This document shows positions 44,465 through 56,767 of a stretch of 64,000 nt of DNA, piece after piece. This DNA is from Pandoraea vervacti (GTDB lineage Bacteria > Pseudomonadota > Gammaproteobacteria > Burkholderiales > Burkholderiaceae): the NCBI RefSeq assembly GCF_000934605.2, contig NZ_CP010897.2:5394001-5458000 (forward strand), written 5' to 3'. A program made the translations under genes and the position numbers. Position 1 is the stretch's first letter. The number at the start of each line of letters is the position of its first letter. The notes under the pieces are model-generated. The model was not told the origin of the DNA. It made no database searches and was given only the letters and a program-made list of their open reading frames with translations.

Positions 44465-45045
44465 TTCGCGATTCGAGGTCATTCGCCGGGTTTGGCGACG
44501 TTTCCTCCCGGAATCGTCCTAAATCCGGCGGTCCCGTAGCACACGCTTCGAGGCGCATATTGCGATGGCGACGGCGCCTCCTCGGCCGAAGCGCCGAGCG
44601 CCATCGTCTCTCCTCCCTGCCCCCTCTCTGCGCTTCTCTCTCGCCCTCTCTCCTGGTTCGCTCCACGCGTCTCCCGCTCGCGCCCTTGCCGCGCTTGGAC
44701 GTTGTCCGCCCCTTCAGGTGAGCGGCTCGCCTCACGTCCCGCGCGCGTTCAAGGCGTGTTAGGGACGTGTTAGGGGCGTGTTCAGCGCACATTGCGACAC
44801 CTGCGCAGCATTTCTCCAATCGCCGATCCGCTGCCGCACCGCTAAATGCGTACATGCGCAATTTGAGCGATTTCGGAGTATCTTCGCGCCCTCCCCCGAC
44901 ATATAACGCGTCTCACCGTCATAGAGCGGTTAACCCGCGCCGGCGACATGCATCGCTGGCCATCGCGGACGTCTGCACGCGTTGCACCGCTTTCGTCATG
45001 CCGAAAGCACGCACGACGCACGAGGGCGCCGCACAAGGAGGCAAC
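44465..45045. other. putA-putP intergenic region with a possible PutA site
   Basis: About 580 bases. It holds a long pyrimidine-rich stretch on the + strand (about 44595-44655), three consecutive 11-mers beginning GTGTT (GTGTTAGGGAC 44756-44766, GTGTTAGGGGC 44767-44777, GTGTTCAGCGC 44778-44788) and one GTTGCA word at 44981-44986, 60 bases before putP. The last matches half of the PutA operator found upstream of putA and suggests joint control. A reading frame that extends putP upstream through this region lacks a ribosome site. Confidence 0.45.
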
Positions 45046-46599
45046 ATGTCCGTATGGAACCCTACGGCGGTGTCGTTCACCGTCTACTTGCTATTGATGC
45101 TGGTCATCGGCTGGCTCGGCTACCGGCAAACCAACAATCTTTCCGACTACATTCTCGGCGGACGCCGTCTCGGCAGCTTCGTCACAGCGCTCTCCGCAGG
45201 CGCCTCCGACATGAGCGGCTGGCTGCTGCTCGGCCTGCCGGGCGCCATCTACGTGGGCGGATTGTCGGGCGTCTGGATCGCCATCGGACTGGCGCTCGGC
45301 GCGTGGGCCAACTGGCGGCTGGTGGCAGCGCGGCTGCGTGTTCACACGGAAGTCTGCGGCAACGCGCTCACCCTGCCCGAATACCTCACGCAGCGGTTCG
45401 ACGACCGCAGTCACGTGTTGCGCATCGTCACGGCGCTCGTGATCCTGATCTTTTTCACCATCTATTGCGCATCGGGGGTCGTGGCGGGCGCGCGGCTGTT
45501 CGAGACGATGTTCGGTCTCGATTACCACACGGCGTTGTGGATCGGCGCAGTCGCCACCATTGCGTACGTATTCATCGGCGGATTCCTTGCCGTGAGCTGG
45601 ACGGACACCGTGCAGGCCTCGCTGATGTTCGCGGCGCTGGTCGTCACGCCGATTGCCGTGATCAGCATCGACGGCGGCCCGACGACGGCGATCGATGCCG
45701 TCACCGCCCTGCACCCGGCTCACACCGACTGGTTCGGCGATCTTGCCCCGATCGGGGTACTGTCGTTGCTTGCCTGGGGTCTCGGATACTTCGGTCAGCC
45801 GCACATTCTCGTGCGCTTCATGGCCGCGCGCTCGGCAGCCGCGATTCCGCAGGCGCGCCGCATCTGCATGTCGTGGATGGTGCTGTGCCTGACCGGTGCA
45901 GTCGCTGTCGGATTCTTCGGACTGGCGTACTACAGCGCACGGCCTGAGTTGGGCGCGGGCGTCAATGCCAATTCGGAGACGATCTTCATTGCGCTCACCA
46001 CACAACTCTTCACGCCCTGGCTCGCCGGTGTTTTGCTCGCCGCCATTCTCGCGGCCGTGATGAGCACGCTGTCGTGCCAGTTGCTCGTGTGCTCCAGCGC
46101 GTTGACCGAAGACCTCTACAAGACGTTCGCTCGCGGCCCGGTGAGTCAGCGTCGCCTCGTATGGATCGGTCGCGCCATGGTGCTCGCCGTGGCCGTCGTC
46201 GCCGTGCTGCTCGCCCTCGATCCGGAAAGCCGCGTGCTCGGCATGGTGAGCTATGCGTGGGCCGGGTTCGGCGCCGCTTTCGGCCCGCTGGTGCTCGCCA
46301 CCTTGCTGTGGCCGCGTGTCACGCGCAACGGGGCGCTCGCCGGTATCGTGGTCGGCGCAGCCACCGTGCTGATCTGGAAGCAGTTCGGCTGGTTCGATCT
46401 GTATGAAATCGTCCCGGGCTTCGCTCTGGGCGGACTGGCGCTGTATGTCGTGAGCCGTCTGGATCGCGCGCCGAGCGCGGGAGTACTGGCCCGCTACGCC
46501 GCCGCCGAGACCCGCCTGAAGGAGATCCAGGCAGGCAAGACGCCCGGCGCCGAGGCCACCGGTGACACCGACACGCCGACGGCGCAACCTTCGCCATAA
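45046..46599 (+). CDS. putP: Sodium/proline symporter PutP
   Basis: Inner-membrane member of the sodium:solute symporter (SSS) family, 517 residues with about 13 membrane segments. Proline-type features include the N-terminal YRQTNNLSDYILGGRRLGSFVTALSAGASDMSGW stretch (first 20 residues of it diagnostic), then GYFGQPHILVRFMA and the FGPLVLATLLWPRVTRNGA region near the end. The ATG at 45046 follows AAGGAGGCAAC, a near-perfect ribosome site. It supplies proline to PutA and shares a candidate GTTGCA element with it. The C-terminal 30 residues are Thr/Ala-rich and cytoplasmic. Confidence 0.94.
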   Translation: MSVWNPTAVSFTVYLLLMLVIGWLGYRQTNNLSDYILGGRRLGSFVTALSAGASDMSGWLLLGLPGAIYVGGLSGVWIAIGLALGAWANWRLVAARLRVHTEVCGNALTLPEYLTQRFDDRSHVLRIVTALVILIFFTIYCASGVVAGARLFETMFGLDYHTALWIGAVATIAYVFIGGFLAVSWTDTVQASLMFAALVVTPIAVISIDGGPTTAIDAVTALHPAHTDWFGDLAPIGVLSLLAWGLGYFGQPHILVRFMAARSAAAIPQARRICMSWMVLCLTGAVAVGFFGLAYYSARPELGAGVNANSETIFIALTTQLFTPWLAGVLLAAILAAVMSTLSCQLLVCSSALTEDLYKTFARGPVSQRRLVWIGRAMVLAVAVVAVLLALDPESRVLGMVSYAWAGFGAAFGPLVLATLLWPRVTRNGALAGIVVGAATVLIWKQFGWFDLYEIVPGFALGGLALYVVSRLDRAPSAGVLARYAAAETRLKEIQAGKTPGAEATGDTDTPTAQPSP

Positions 46600-46806
46600 G
46601 CGAGTAGCACCTCCTATCGGAATTTCTCCCTCTTGACCGGCGCGTGCAGCCATCCAATACTGCCGCGTCGGACGCATTTTGCGTTTGAACATGATAAATG
46701 CCGCCCCGGTCAACCAGCCGGGTCCAGACGGCGTTTCAAGATAGGCGTGCTGCGGCGATCCCGCAGACACGCCACTCAACGACAAACACATGCAAGGAGA
46801 GGGTTG

Positions 46807-47949
46807 ATGCAATCGAAGCTTACGGCTAGCGCCGTCGCAGTCGCCGGGCTGCTCGCGTTTGGCGCGGCCAACGCGCAACAGGCGCAGGAAGTGAAGCTGG
46901 GCTTTGCCGCACCGCTCACGGGCGCACAGGCCCACTACGGCAAAGACATGCAGAACGGCATTCAACTCGCCGTCGATGAGTACAACGCCACCAAGCCGAC
47001 CATCGAAGGCAAGCCGGTGAAGTTCGTGTTGCAAGCCGAAGACGATCAGGCCGACCCGCGTCAGGGTTCGCTCGTCGCCCAGAAGCTGGTCGACAACGGC
47101 ATCAAGGGCATGCTCGGTCACTTCAACTCGGGCACCACGATCCCGGCGTCGCGTATCTATGCACAGGCCGGCATCCCCGAAATCGCCATGGCGACGGCGC
47201 CGGAGTACACCAAGCAAGGCTTCAAGACGACCTTCCGCATGATGACGTCGGACATCCAGCAGGGTTCGGTCGTCGGCACGTTCGCCGTGAAGAAGCTGGG
47301 CTTCAAGAACATCGCCATCGTCGACGATCGCACCGCTTACGGTCAGGGTCTGGCAGACGAGTTCGAAAAGGCCGCCAAGGCCGCCGGCGGCAAGATCGTG
47401 CGTCGTGAGTTCGCCAACGACAAGGCCGTGGACTTCCGCGCCATTCTGACCAACCTCAAGCGCTCCAACCCGGATGTCGTGTTCTACGGCGGTGCCGACG
47501 CACAAGCCGGCCCGCTCGCCAAGCAGATGCGCGAACTGGGCATCAAGGCCACGCTGATGGCCGGCGAAATGGTCAAGTCGGACGCCTTCCTGAAGATCGC
47601 CGGCGACGCCGCCAACGGTTCGGTCGTCTCGCTGGCCGGTCTGCCGCTCGACAAGATGCCGGGCGGGGCTGCGTACGAGTCGCGCTACAAGGCCAAGTTC
47701 GGGGCCGCGCCGGAGACCTACTCGCCCTACGCCTATGACGGCGCCATGGCCATGATGTCGGCCATGAAGAAGGCCAACTCGACCGATCCGGCAAAGTACC
47801 TGCCGGTGCTGGCCAAGACGAGCATGCCGGGCGTCACCACGCGTGAGCTCGCCTACGACGCGGCGGGCGACCTGAAGTACGGCTCGATCACGCTGTACAA
47901 GGTGGCCGATGGCAAGTGGACCGTGCTGGAGACCGTCGGCGGCAAGTAA
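46807..47949 (+). CDS. Branched-chain amino acid ABC transporter binding protein (LivJ/LivK type)
   Basis: Periplasmic binding protein of 380 residues with a signal peptide cleaved about ANAQ. It has the Leu/Ile/Val-binding family pattern: VKLGFAAPLTGAQAHYGKDMQNG, GHFNSGTTIPASRIYAQAGI, FRMMTSDIQQGSVVG, VDDRTAYGQGLADEFEKAA and DVVFYGGADAQAGPLAKQM. A strong ribosome site (AAGGAGAGGG) precedes the ATG. It is an orphan in this window: no LivHMGF genes are adjacent, so it must use a transporter encoded elsewhere. A terminator follows. Confidence 0.92.
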   Translation: MQSKLTASAVAVAGLLAFGAANAQQAQEVKLGFAAPLTGAQAHYGKDMQNGIQLAVDEYNATKPTIEGKPVKFVLQAEDDQADPRQGSLVAQKLVDNGIKGMLGHFNSGTTIPASRIYAQAGIPEIAMATAPEYTKQGFKTTFRMMTSDIQQGSVVGTFAVKKLGFKNIAIVDDRTAYGQGLADEFEKAAKAAGGKIVRREFANDKAVDFRAILTNLKRSNPDVVFYGGADAQAGPLAKQMRELGIKATLMAGEMVKSDAFLKIAGDAANGSVVSLAGLPLDKMPGGAAYESRYKAKFGAAPETYSPYAYDGAMAMMSAMKKANSTDPAKYLPVLAKTSMPGVTTRELAYDAAGDLKYGSITLYKVADGKWTVLETVGGK

Positions 47950-47985
47950 GCCTTCGATAGCTTCCGCAACCCTGGCACAAACGAC

Positions 47986-48015
47986 AAAGGCCGGTGAGGT
48001 AGCTCACCGGCCTTT
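47986..48015 (+). terminator. Rho-independent terminator after the LivJ/K-type gene
   Basis: AAAGGCCGGTGAG and CTCACCGGCCTTT form a perfect 13-bp stem around GTAG, followed by GCGTTTT. It lies between convergent genes and would serve the + strand best. Confidence 0.88.
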
Positions 48016-48129
48016 GCGTTTTGTGCCTCTGTTTTTGGAACCCGATCGCCACCCGGCGTTGGCGAGCCGCGCCAGCCTGACAGGCGTGACGCGACTTGCA
48101 AGGTCAGCAGGGACCGCGGTGCCGCCACA

Positions 48130-49530
48130 TCACCATACGTCCTTGGGCAGCCGCTCGCGCAGTTCGGGCGGCATCACGTCCCGCGTGAAGACAGGTTCTG
48201 CCACCCCCGCTTTGCGCTGACGTTGGTAGTCACGCCACGCGACCAGCGCATATTTCGTCAGCAGGCCAATGGCGGTCAGGTTGATGAACGCCATCAATGC
48301 CGTGCCGACATCCGCCAGACTCCACACCAGCGGCAAGCTCGCCACCGCGCCGAGCATGACCGCCAGCAATACCAGCGCACGAAAGATGTGAAGCAACCAC
48401 GGGCGCTTTGTCATGTAGTCCATGTTCACTTCGGCGTAAGCGTAGTTGCCAAGCACACTGGAATACGCGAGAACGAACACGGTAATGCCGGTGAAAACGA
48501 TGGCCCAGTCGCCGAAATGCATGGTGAGCACCGCGCCCTCGGGCGTCGCGCCGGGGGTCATCTGTCCCGAGAGCAGAATCATGAACGCGGTGGCCGAACA
48601 AACGACGACCGTGTCGAAAAACACCCCCAGCATCTGCATCAGCCCTTGCTGGACCGGATGCTTCGTCGTCGCTACCGCGGCCGCATTCGGCGCACTGCCC
48701 ATGCCCGCTTCGTTCGAGAACAGGCCGCGCTTCACGCCCATGAGCACCGCCTGACTCACGGCATACCCGGCGATCCCGCCTGCCGCCGGTTCCAGTCCGA
48801 AAGCGTGACGCCATATCATCGAGATCATGCCGGGGATCTGGTCCATGTGAGCGATGCAAACGAATGCGGCGAGGCTGAGATAAGCCAGCGCCATGACCGG
48901 TACGATCCATTGCGCGACCCGCGCCACGCGCCGCACACCGCCGTAGATGATCGGCGCGGTGACGATCACCAGCATGATGCCGATCCACTGACGATCCCAG
49001 CCGAACGACGCTTCGAGCGCCTCCGCAATCGAGTGCGACTGCACCGAGTTCAGGGCGAAGCCGAAGGTGTACAGCAACGCGACGGCGAACACTGCACCGA
49101 ATTTGCGCGACCCGAGGCCGAGCTGAATGTAGTACGCGGGGCCTCCCCGGAACGTGTCGTCCCGATGCGCGATCTTGAAGATCTGGGCGAGCGTCGATTC
49201 GACGAACGCAGACGCCATGCCGAGCAACGCCGTCATCCACATCCAGAAAATCGCCCCCGGCCCGCCGATGGTCAGCGCCATGGCGACACCGGCGATGTTG
49301 CCGGTTCCGATGCGGCTCGCCAGCCCTGTCGCAAACGCCTGAAACGGCGAAATACCGGACGCGGCGCCGGACGTGCGCAACAACGCAACGCTATGTGCAA
49401 ATGCACGACACTGAATTCCGCCGAATCGAAGTGTGAAATACAACCCGGCGCCGAGCAGGGCAATCACGAGGGGATAACCGCCCAGCACCCCGCCGATGGC
49501 GTCGACCGCCGATTTGAGCCAACTCTCCAT
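48130..49530 (-). CDS. Sodium:alanine/glycine symporter (AGCS family)
   Basis: Inner-membrane cation symporter for small neutral amino acids, 466 residues and about ten to eleven membrane segments. Family signatures are seen: FQAFATGLASRIGTGNIAGVAMAL near residue 70, GGPGAIFWMWMTALLGMASAFVEST, then GGPAYYIQLGLG and GLFSNEAGMGSAPNAAA in the middle. The ATG at 49530 has AGGAGACGC before it; a TTG at 49551 is the longest option. With the nearby glycine cleavage genes and sdaA, import of glycine or alanine would make sense, but no regulatory link is visible. Confidence 0.92.
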   Translation of the reverse strand: MESWLKSAVDAIGGVLGGYPLVIALLGAGLYFTLRFGGIQCRAFAHSVALLRTSGAASGISPFQAFATGLASRIGTGNIAGVAMALTIGGPGAIFWMWMTALLGMASAFVESTLAQIFKIAHRDDTFRGGPAYYIQLGLGSRKFGAVFAVALLYTFGFALNSVQSHSIAEALEASFGWDRQWIGIMLVIVTAPIIYGGVRRVARVAQWIVPVMALAYLSLAAFVCIAHMDQIPGMISMIWRHAFGLEPAAGGIAGYAVSQAVLMGVKRGLFSNEAGMGSAPNAAAVATTKHPVQQGLMQMLGVFFDTVVVCSATAFMILLSGQMTPGATPEGAVLTMHFGDWAIVFTGITVFVLAYSSVLGNYAYAEVNMDYMTKRPWLLHIFRALVLLAVMLGAVASLPLVWSLADVGTALMAFINLTAIGLLTKYALVAWRDYQRQRKAGVAEPVFTRDVMPPELRERLPKDVW

Positions 49531-49692
49531 GGATAGCGTCTCCTGTCGCAATCATCGAACCACTGACTGCCCCTCGGGAATGAGCGGCAAGGGACGGAGA
49601 ATCGCAAGGATTCGGCGAATTCGACAGAAAGTCGCTGTGTTTTGCGTCTATTCCTATGCGCGCGTGACGCAAAGGAAACCGGCAAATAAAAA

Positions 49693-49718
49693 AGCCGCAC
49701 GGCATTCGCCGGGCGGCT
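49693..49718 (-). terminator. Terminator downstream of the PilV-like gene
   Basis: On the minus strand AGCCGCCCGGC pairs with GCCGTGCGGCT around GAAT and is followed by TTTTTATTT. It ends the PilV-like transcript before the symporter gene. The rest of the 320-base gap shows no gene. Confidence 0.85.
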
Positions 49719-49849
49719 CAAAGACAAGGCAAGGAGACATCGGGACGTAGAGTAACCGGGGAATGTGACTGTCATATGACGCTGCGCGTTGCAGCGAGCG
49801 ACGTAACGGGTCTCGGTGTCGCATGGCGGGAGAGGGTCTTGCGGGGGGA

Positions 49850-51922
49850 CTATTTGAACGGGCAGTCCTTGAGGCATATCCTGAAACCGTGTCCGGTCAG
49901 ATCGCCCCGAAAGCTGAACGAACACTGCACGGTGTAGGTCGAATCGCCCCCCGGCAAGTACCATCGAACATTGTCGGCGGCGTATCCGATGCTGGCGCGA
50001 AAGATATTCGAAGTGAACTTGCATGAAATGAGGCTCTTGGGGCGGTAGGCGATTCCCCATGCCGCGCCCATCGTGCGACGGCTTCCGGAGAATGTCGCCA
50101 TGAGCACGCTGTGATTCAGATTGGGCCCATGACGCGACATGCCGAACGTGAGAAACAGACGTTGAAGTTCGTTGTTGAACCTCGCCTGCGTGTCGTCGGT
50201 GACACGAACCGGATATCGCACCGCATGATGGATGTCCGGCATCGTATTGTTATCCGTATCGTTTTGATACCAGATATCGTCCCAGCCCGCTTTCGCCGTC
50301 GGGCGCCGGTAACCGCCGTGTTCGTCGAAGGTGGGCCAGCCCCACCAGTACCAGGCGTTTTCGGTGACCGTCGGACTCCCGCTTCCCTTGGACAAGCACA
50401 TCAATTCCTCGCTGCCGTCCGCCGACTGCGTGACGATGTAGTCCCCCTGCCTGTTGGCGGCCCGCATCTCCGCACCGGACGATCTCGTGTTCGTGATCGT
50501 GCACGCAAGGACTTTGGCGTCGCGATGTGACGCCACGTAAAAATACAGCGCGGACCCATGCGATACCCCGCTCGGCGTGGGTAGCAAAGAGAACGTCGAC
50601 ACCTTCCACTGCTCACCGATTTTGATTTCCCTGACGATCTCCTTGACGATTTCGACGGGCACTTCCTTCACGCTGCCGGGTGTGCTGGCGAGCTTCCATA
50701 TCCAGTTGTTGCTGCCGGGTTTTTCTCGCTGACACGAAAGCAAGCGGCCGTCGCTGTCCCGGGCCACGCCCCAGACGTCACATGTTCGGCCTCGCACAGT
50801 CCCTTCCTTCAACTCGACGATGCCCTCCTCGGCCGTCAACGTCTTTCCCTTCACGCGGCCGGCATTCTCGATGTCCTTCTTGTTCATATCGAGCGTGCCG
50901 CCGAGCCTGGTGCTGCCCGTCACATCCAACTGGCCCACCTTGGCTTTGCTCGCGATGTCTATTTTCGGCATACGCAGTTCCCCGGTGCCCTCGATGTCCC
51001 TGGCGCCGACAAGGTCCGAACGCAGCTCAAGCTTGCCGGTAATGGTCGCGTCGCCTGCCGTCAGGCCATCTGCGGCCACCACTTTACTGGCCTTGAGTTC
51101 GCCGTTAACGGTGACGGCGCTCGCCACGACGGAATCCGCCCCAACGTTGCTCGCATCGAGCTCCCCCACACCCACAATGTTATGACGCGTCGCGGCGCGG
51201 CCATCCGTCTGTCTGAAGTTCAGCGGCCCCGTCATGCCAAGTGAGCCGTCGCGCCGAACGTACACGTCCATGGCGCTCGTCGCATATCCTCCCCGCACGG
51301 CAACGAGTCCGGCCACGGGATGCGGGTTAGGCACCGTGGCGGCACTTCCCGCCGCGTCGATAAACCGAAACGGATGACCGCTGTCGGTCGTCGACACCCC
51401 CCCCAGCACGCCAATCCGGCGCGCCGCGATCGCAGCGGCGTCCATGTCGGGGTCGGTGGAATAGCGCCGGGGCATCGGCTTGTCGATATACGTCAGCGTT
51501 TCGACGTTGCATACGGATGGACTGCCGCCGCACTCGTGGTACACCCGAATGACGTAGTCCCCGACGTTGCCCGGCGGTCGCTCGCCGATCCCGGTGGCAC
51601 GGGTCGCCTTGATCAACGTACTCGCAGACAGATTCGTCAGATAGGGCTTGCCGTTCACATCCGTCGCCGCGCCGAAGTCGACACCTTGCACGGCGAACGG
51701 CTTCGTCGAATCGCGTAGCACCGCATCGATCTTGTCGTGATGTTCCACGACGAAGCTCTGGACCCGGTCGCCCATCACCTTCAGCGCTTCACCGACGCGC
51801 TCAGCCTTCTCGACGCGCAGTTGTCTCGAATAATTGAGCCCCCAAAACGAAATCAACAGACTCACGACCGCTACCGCGACCGCCGCCGAGATCAGGAACA
51901 TCCCAGATTGCGCCTTCCGCAT
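49850..51922 (-). CDS. PilV-like type IVb pilus-tip protein, orphan
   Basis: The 690-residue protein begins MRKAQSG-MFLISAAVAVAV, a prepilin-like leader with a possible cleavage after G7 and a hydrophobic helix to about residue 28; the glutamate usual at mature position 5 is absent. The long middle (about 240-370) is made of repeated short strands such as GELKASKVVAADGL and GGTLDMNKKDIENAGRV, the beta-helical stalk pattern of conjugative PilV adhesins. The C-terminal 280 residues are rich in aromatic residues and cysteines and would be the tip domain. No pil genes, shufflon repeats or recombinase are nearby. The PilV relation is inferred from architecture. Confidence 0.65.
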   Translation of the reverse strand: MRKAQSGMFLISAAVAVAVVSLLISFWGLNYSRQLRVEKAERVGEALKVMGDRVQSFVVEHHDKIDAVLRDSTKPFAVQGVDFGAATDVNGKPYLTNLSASTLIKATRATGIGERPPGNVGDYVIRVYHECGGSPSVCNVETLTYIDKPMPRRYSTDPDMDAAAIAARRIGVLGGVSTTDSGHPFRFIDAAGSAATVPNPHPVAGLVAVRGGYATSAMDVYVRRDGSLGMTGPLNFRQTDGRAATRHNIVGVGELDASNVGADSVVASAVTVNGELKASKVVAADGLTAGDATITGKLELRSDLVGARDIEGTGELRMPKIDIASKAKVGQLDVTGSTRLGGTLDMNKKDIENAGRVKGKTLTAEEGIVELKEGTVRGRTCDVWGVARDSDGRLLSCQREKPGSNNWIWKLASTPGSVKEVPVEIVKEIVREIKIGEQWKVSTFSLLPTPSGVSHGSALYFYVASHRDAKVLACTITNTRSSGAEMRAANRQGDYIVTQSADGSEELMCLSKGSGSPTVTENAWYWWGWPTFDEHGGYRRPTAKAGWDDIWYQNDTDNNTMPDIHHAVRYPVRVTDDTQARFNNELQRLFLTFGMSRHGPNLNHSVLMATFSGSRRTMGAAWGIAYRPKSLISCKFTSNIFRASIGYAADNVRWYLPGGDSTYTVQCSFSFRGDLTGHGFRICLKDCPFK

Positions 51923-52094
51923 CGTCGCCCCCTTTTTCCTCGTCTTGCCTCACCGCCCTGCGCCGCATCGCGCGTGGCAGCAAAAGCATCAAAACTCGCC
52001 ATTCTCGGCGGTTGCGTCAGCGAAGAGGTTGGGATTCGCCCGAGTTTGCGCAGCGGTGTTTGCGGAATCAGAAAGCGCGTGACAAAAAGCAAAA

Positions 52095-52122
52095 AATCCA
52101 CACGGCGCGAACCGTGTGGATT
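52095..52122 (-). terminator. Terminator after sdaA
   Basis: AATCCACACGG and CCGTGTGGATT form a perfect 11-bp stem around a 6-base loop; on the minus strand it continues into TTTTTTGC. It lies about 35 bases after the sdaA stop and separates it from the PilV-like gene. Confidence 0.9.
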
Positions 52123-52156
52123 CAGGGAAAGACGCAACGATCAAACGATCAGGTCA

Positions 52157-53560
52157 TCAGCACTCGACGATATTCACCGCCAATCCGCCGCGTGCCGTTT
52201 CCTTGTACTTCGTCTTCATGTCGGCGCCGGTCTCGCGCATCGTCTTGATGACGGAGTCGAGCGACACATAGTGCGCGCCGTCGCCGCGCAGCGCCATGCG
52301 TGCGGCATTCACCGCCTTGACCGACGCCATGGCGTTGCGCTCGATGCACGGAATCTGCACGAGGCCGCCGACCGGATCGCATGTCAGACCGAGGTTGTGT
52401 TCCATGCCGATCTCGGCAGCGTTTTCCACCTGCTCGACCGTGCCGCCCAGCACCGCCGCGAGCGCACCTGCCGCCATCGAACACGCCACGCCCACTTCGC
52501 CTTGACAACCCACCTCCGCCCCGGAGATCGACGCGTTGAGCTTGTACAGAATACCGATGGCGCCTGCGGTGAGCAGGAAGTCGATCACGCCCTGCTCGTT
52601 CGCGCCATGCACGAAGCGGTCGTAATAATGCAGTACGGAGGGGATGATGCCCGCCGCACCGTTCGTCGGCGCGGTTACGACGCGTCCGCCCGCAGCGTTC
52701 TCTTCGTTGACGGCAATCGCGTAGAGGTTCACCCAGTCCATTACCGACAGCGGATCGGACAGCGTGCGCTCCGCACGTTGCGTCAGCTGACGATACAGTT
52801 CCGGCGCACGGCGGCGCACGTGCAGGGGGCCGGGCAGTTCGCCGTCGGCTTCGTCGTTGCCGATGCCGCAACCGCGTGTCACGCACGACTGCATCACGCT
52901 CCAGATATTGAGCAGGCCGCGGCGAATGTCTTCTTCCGCATGCTCGCCGTGATGCCACACGCGCTCGTTCTCCCACATCAACTGCGCAATCGTCTTGCCG
53001 CTCGCACGGCACATCTCCAGCAGTTCCTTTCCGGTGCGGAACGGATACGGCAATTGGTCGTGCGCCGAGAGCACCTGGGCGTTCGACGCCCCGGCCGTCA
53101 CCACGAAGCCGCCACCGACGGACAGGTAACGCCCTTCGCGAAGCTTGTTGCCCGTCGCATCGAAGGCGTGGAATTTCATGCCGTTCGGATGCTCGGCCAT
53201 CGCCTCGCGACGGTAGAACACCATGTGCTCCTTCTCGATGAAGGGCACTTCGTGCTTGCCGAGCACCGACAGCACCTTGTCCTTGCGCATCGTCGCGAGA
53301 CGTGCGCCGATCGTCGACGGATCGACCGTATCCGGCGCCTCGCCCATGAAACCGAGCAGCACGCCCTTGTCGGTGCCGTGTCCCTTGCCCGTGGCGCCCA
53401 GCGAGCCGTACAACTCGGCGCGCAGCGTCGCCACCTGCGGCAGCAGCCCGTCGCGATCCAATCCCTGCACGAACATCAGCGCTGCACGCATTGGCCCCAC
53501 GGTATGCGAACTCGACGGTCCGATACCGATCTTGAACAAATCGAAAACTGAAACGGCCAT
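52157..53560 (-). CDS. sdaA: L-serine ammonia-lyase
   Basis: Iron-sulfur enzyme that deaminates L-serine to pyruvate and ammonia, one-chain type with 467 residues. It starts with VFDLFKIGIGPSSSHTVGPM, the substrate-binding signature, and the C-terminal catalytic domain has EVGCQGEVGVACSMAAGAL, HNLGLTCDPVGGLVQIPCIERNA and the cysteine near the end (NIVEC) that helps hold the cluster. The ATG at 53560 is preceded by CAGGAAAG. A terminator lies between gcvP and sdaA, so it should have its own promoter, yet its product follows logically on the glycine cleavage system and serine hydroxymethyltransferase. Confidence 0.95.
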   Translation of the reverse strand: MAVSVFDLFKIGIGPSSSHTVGPMRAALMFVQGLDRDGLLPQVATLRAELYGSLGATGKGHGTDKGVLLGFMGEAPDTVDPSTIGARLATMRKDKVLSVLGKHEVPFIEKEHMVFYRREAMAEHPNGMKFHAFDATGNKLREGRYLSVGGGFVVTAGASNAQVLSAHDQLPYPFRTGKELLEMCRASGKTIAQLMWENERVWHHGEHAEEDIRRGLLNIWSVMQSCVTRGCGIGNDEADGELPGPLHVRRRAPELYRQLTQRAERTLSDPLSVMDWVNLYAIAVNEENAAGGRVVTAPTNGAAGIIPSVLHYYDRFVHGANEQGVIDFLLTAGAIGILYKLNASISGAEVGCQGEVGVACSMAAGALAAVLGGTVEQVENAAEIGMEHNLGLTCDPVGGLVQIPCIERNAMASVKAVNAARMALRGDGAHYVSLDSVIKTMRETGADMKTKYKETARGGLAVNIVEC

Positions 53561-53648
53561 GGCACTTTCCTGAAGTTCTGAAACGTATTTGTGACGTATC
53601 GAATGCGACCGATCCGGCGCATTCGCGTGACATCCATAGAGACAAAAA

Positions 53649-53675
53649 GGGGCCAGCAATGTTTCTGCCGGCCCC
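53649..53675 (-). terminator. Terminator between gcvP and sdaA
   Basis: On the minus strand GGGGCCGGCA pairs with TGCTGGCCCC (one G-U pair) around a 7-base loop and is followed by TTTTTG. It separates the gcv operon from sdaA. Confidence 0.82.
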
Positions 53676-53701
53676 CGTTTGCCAAGACTTCGCGACGCTG
53701 G

Positions 53702-56638
<2,937 letters not shown>

Positions 56639-56767
56639 GGGTCAGATCTCTCGTTCGTTCACGGCAAGTGACGGCGGGGGAGGTACGGCTCCCCGGCGCG
56701 CACAAGGTCGCCCCGGGGGCACACGACGCCGTGAGGACCGAAGCCCTCGCGACGTCGCACATCGGCG

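Noticed and set aside
44767..45045. PutP N-terminal extension of about 90 codons
   Set aside because: The AAGGAGG site directly before 45046 and the membrane-protein start there are decisive; the upstream frame has no ribosome site and no family match.
49850..51922. Complete shufflon locus
   Set aside because: No inverted recombination sites, alternative PilV tails or Rci recombinase were seen near the gene.
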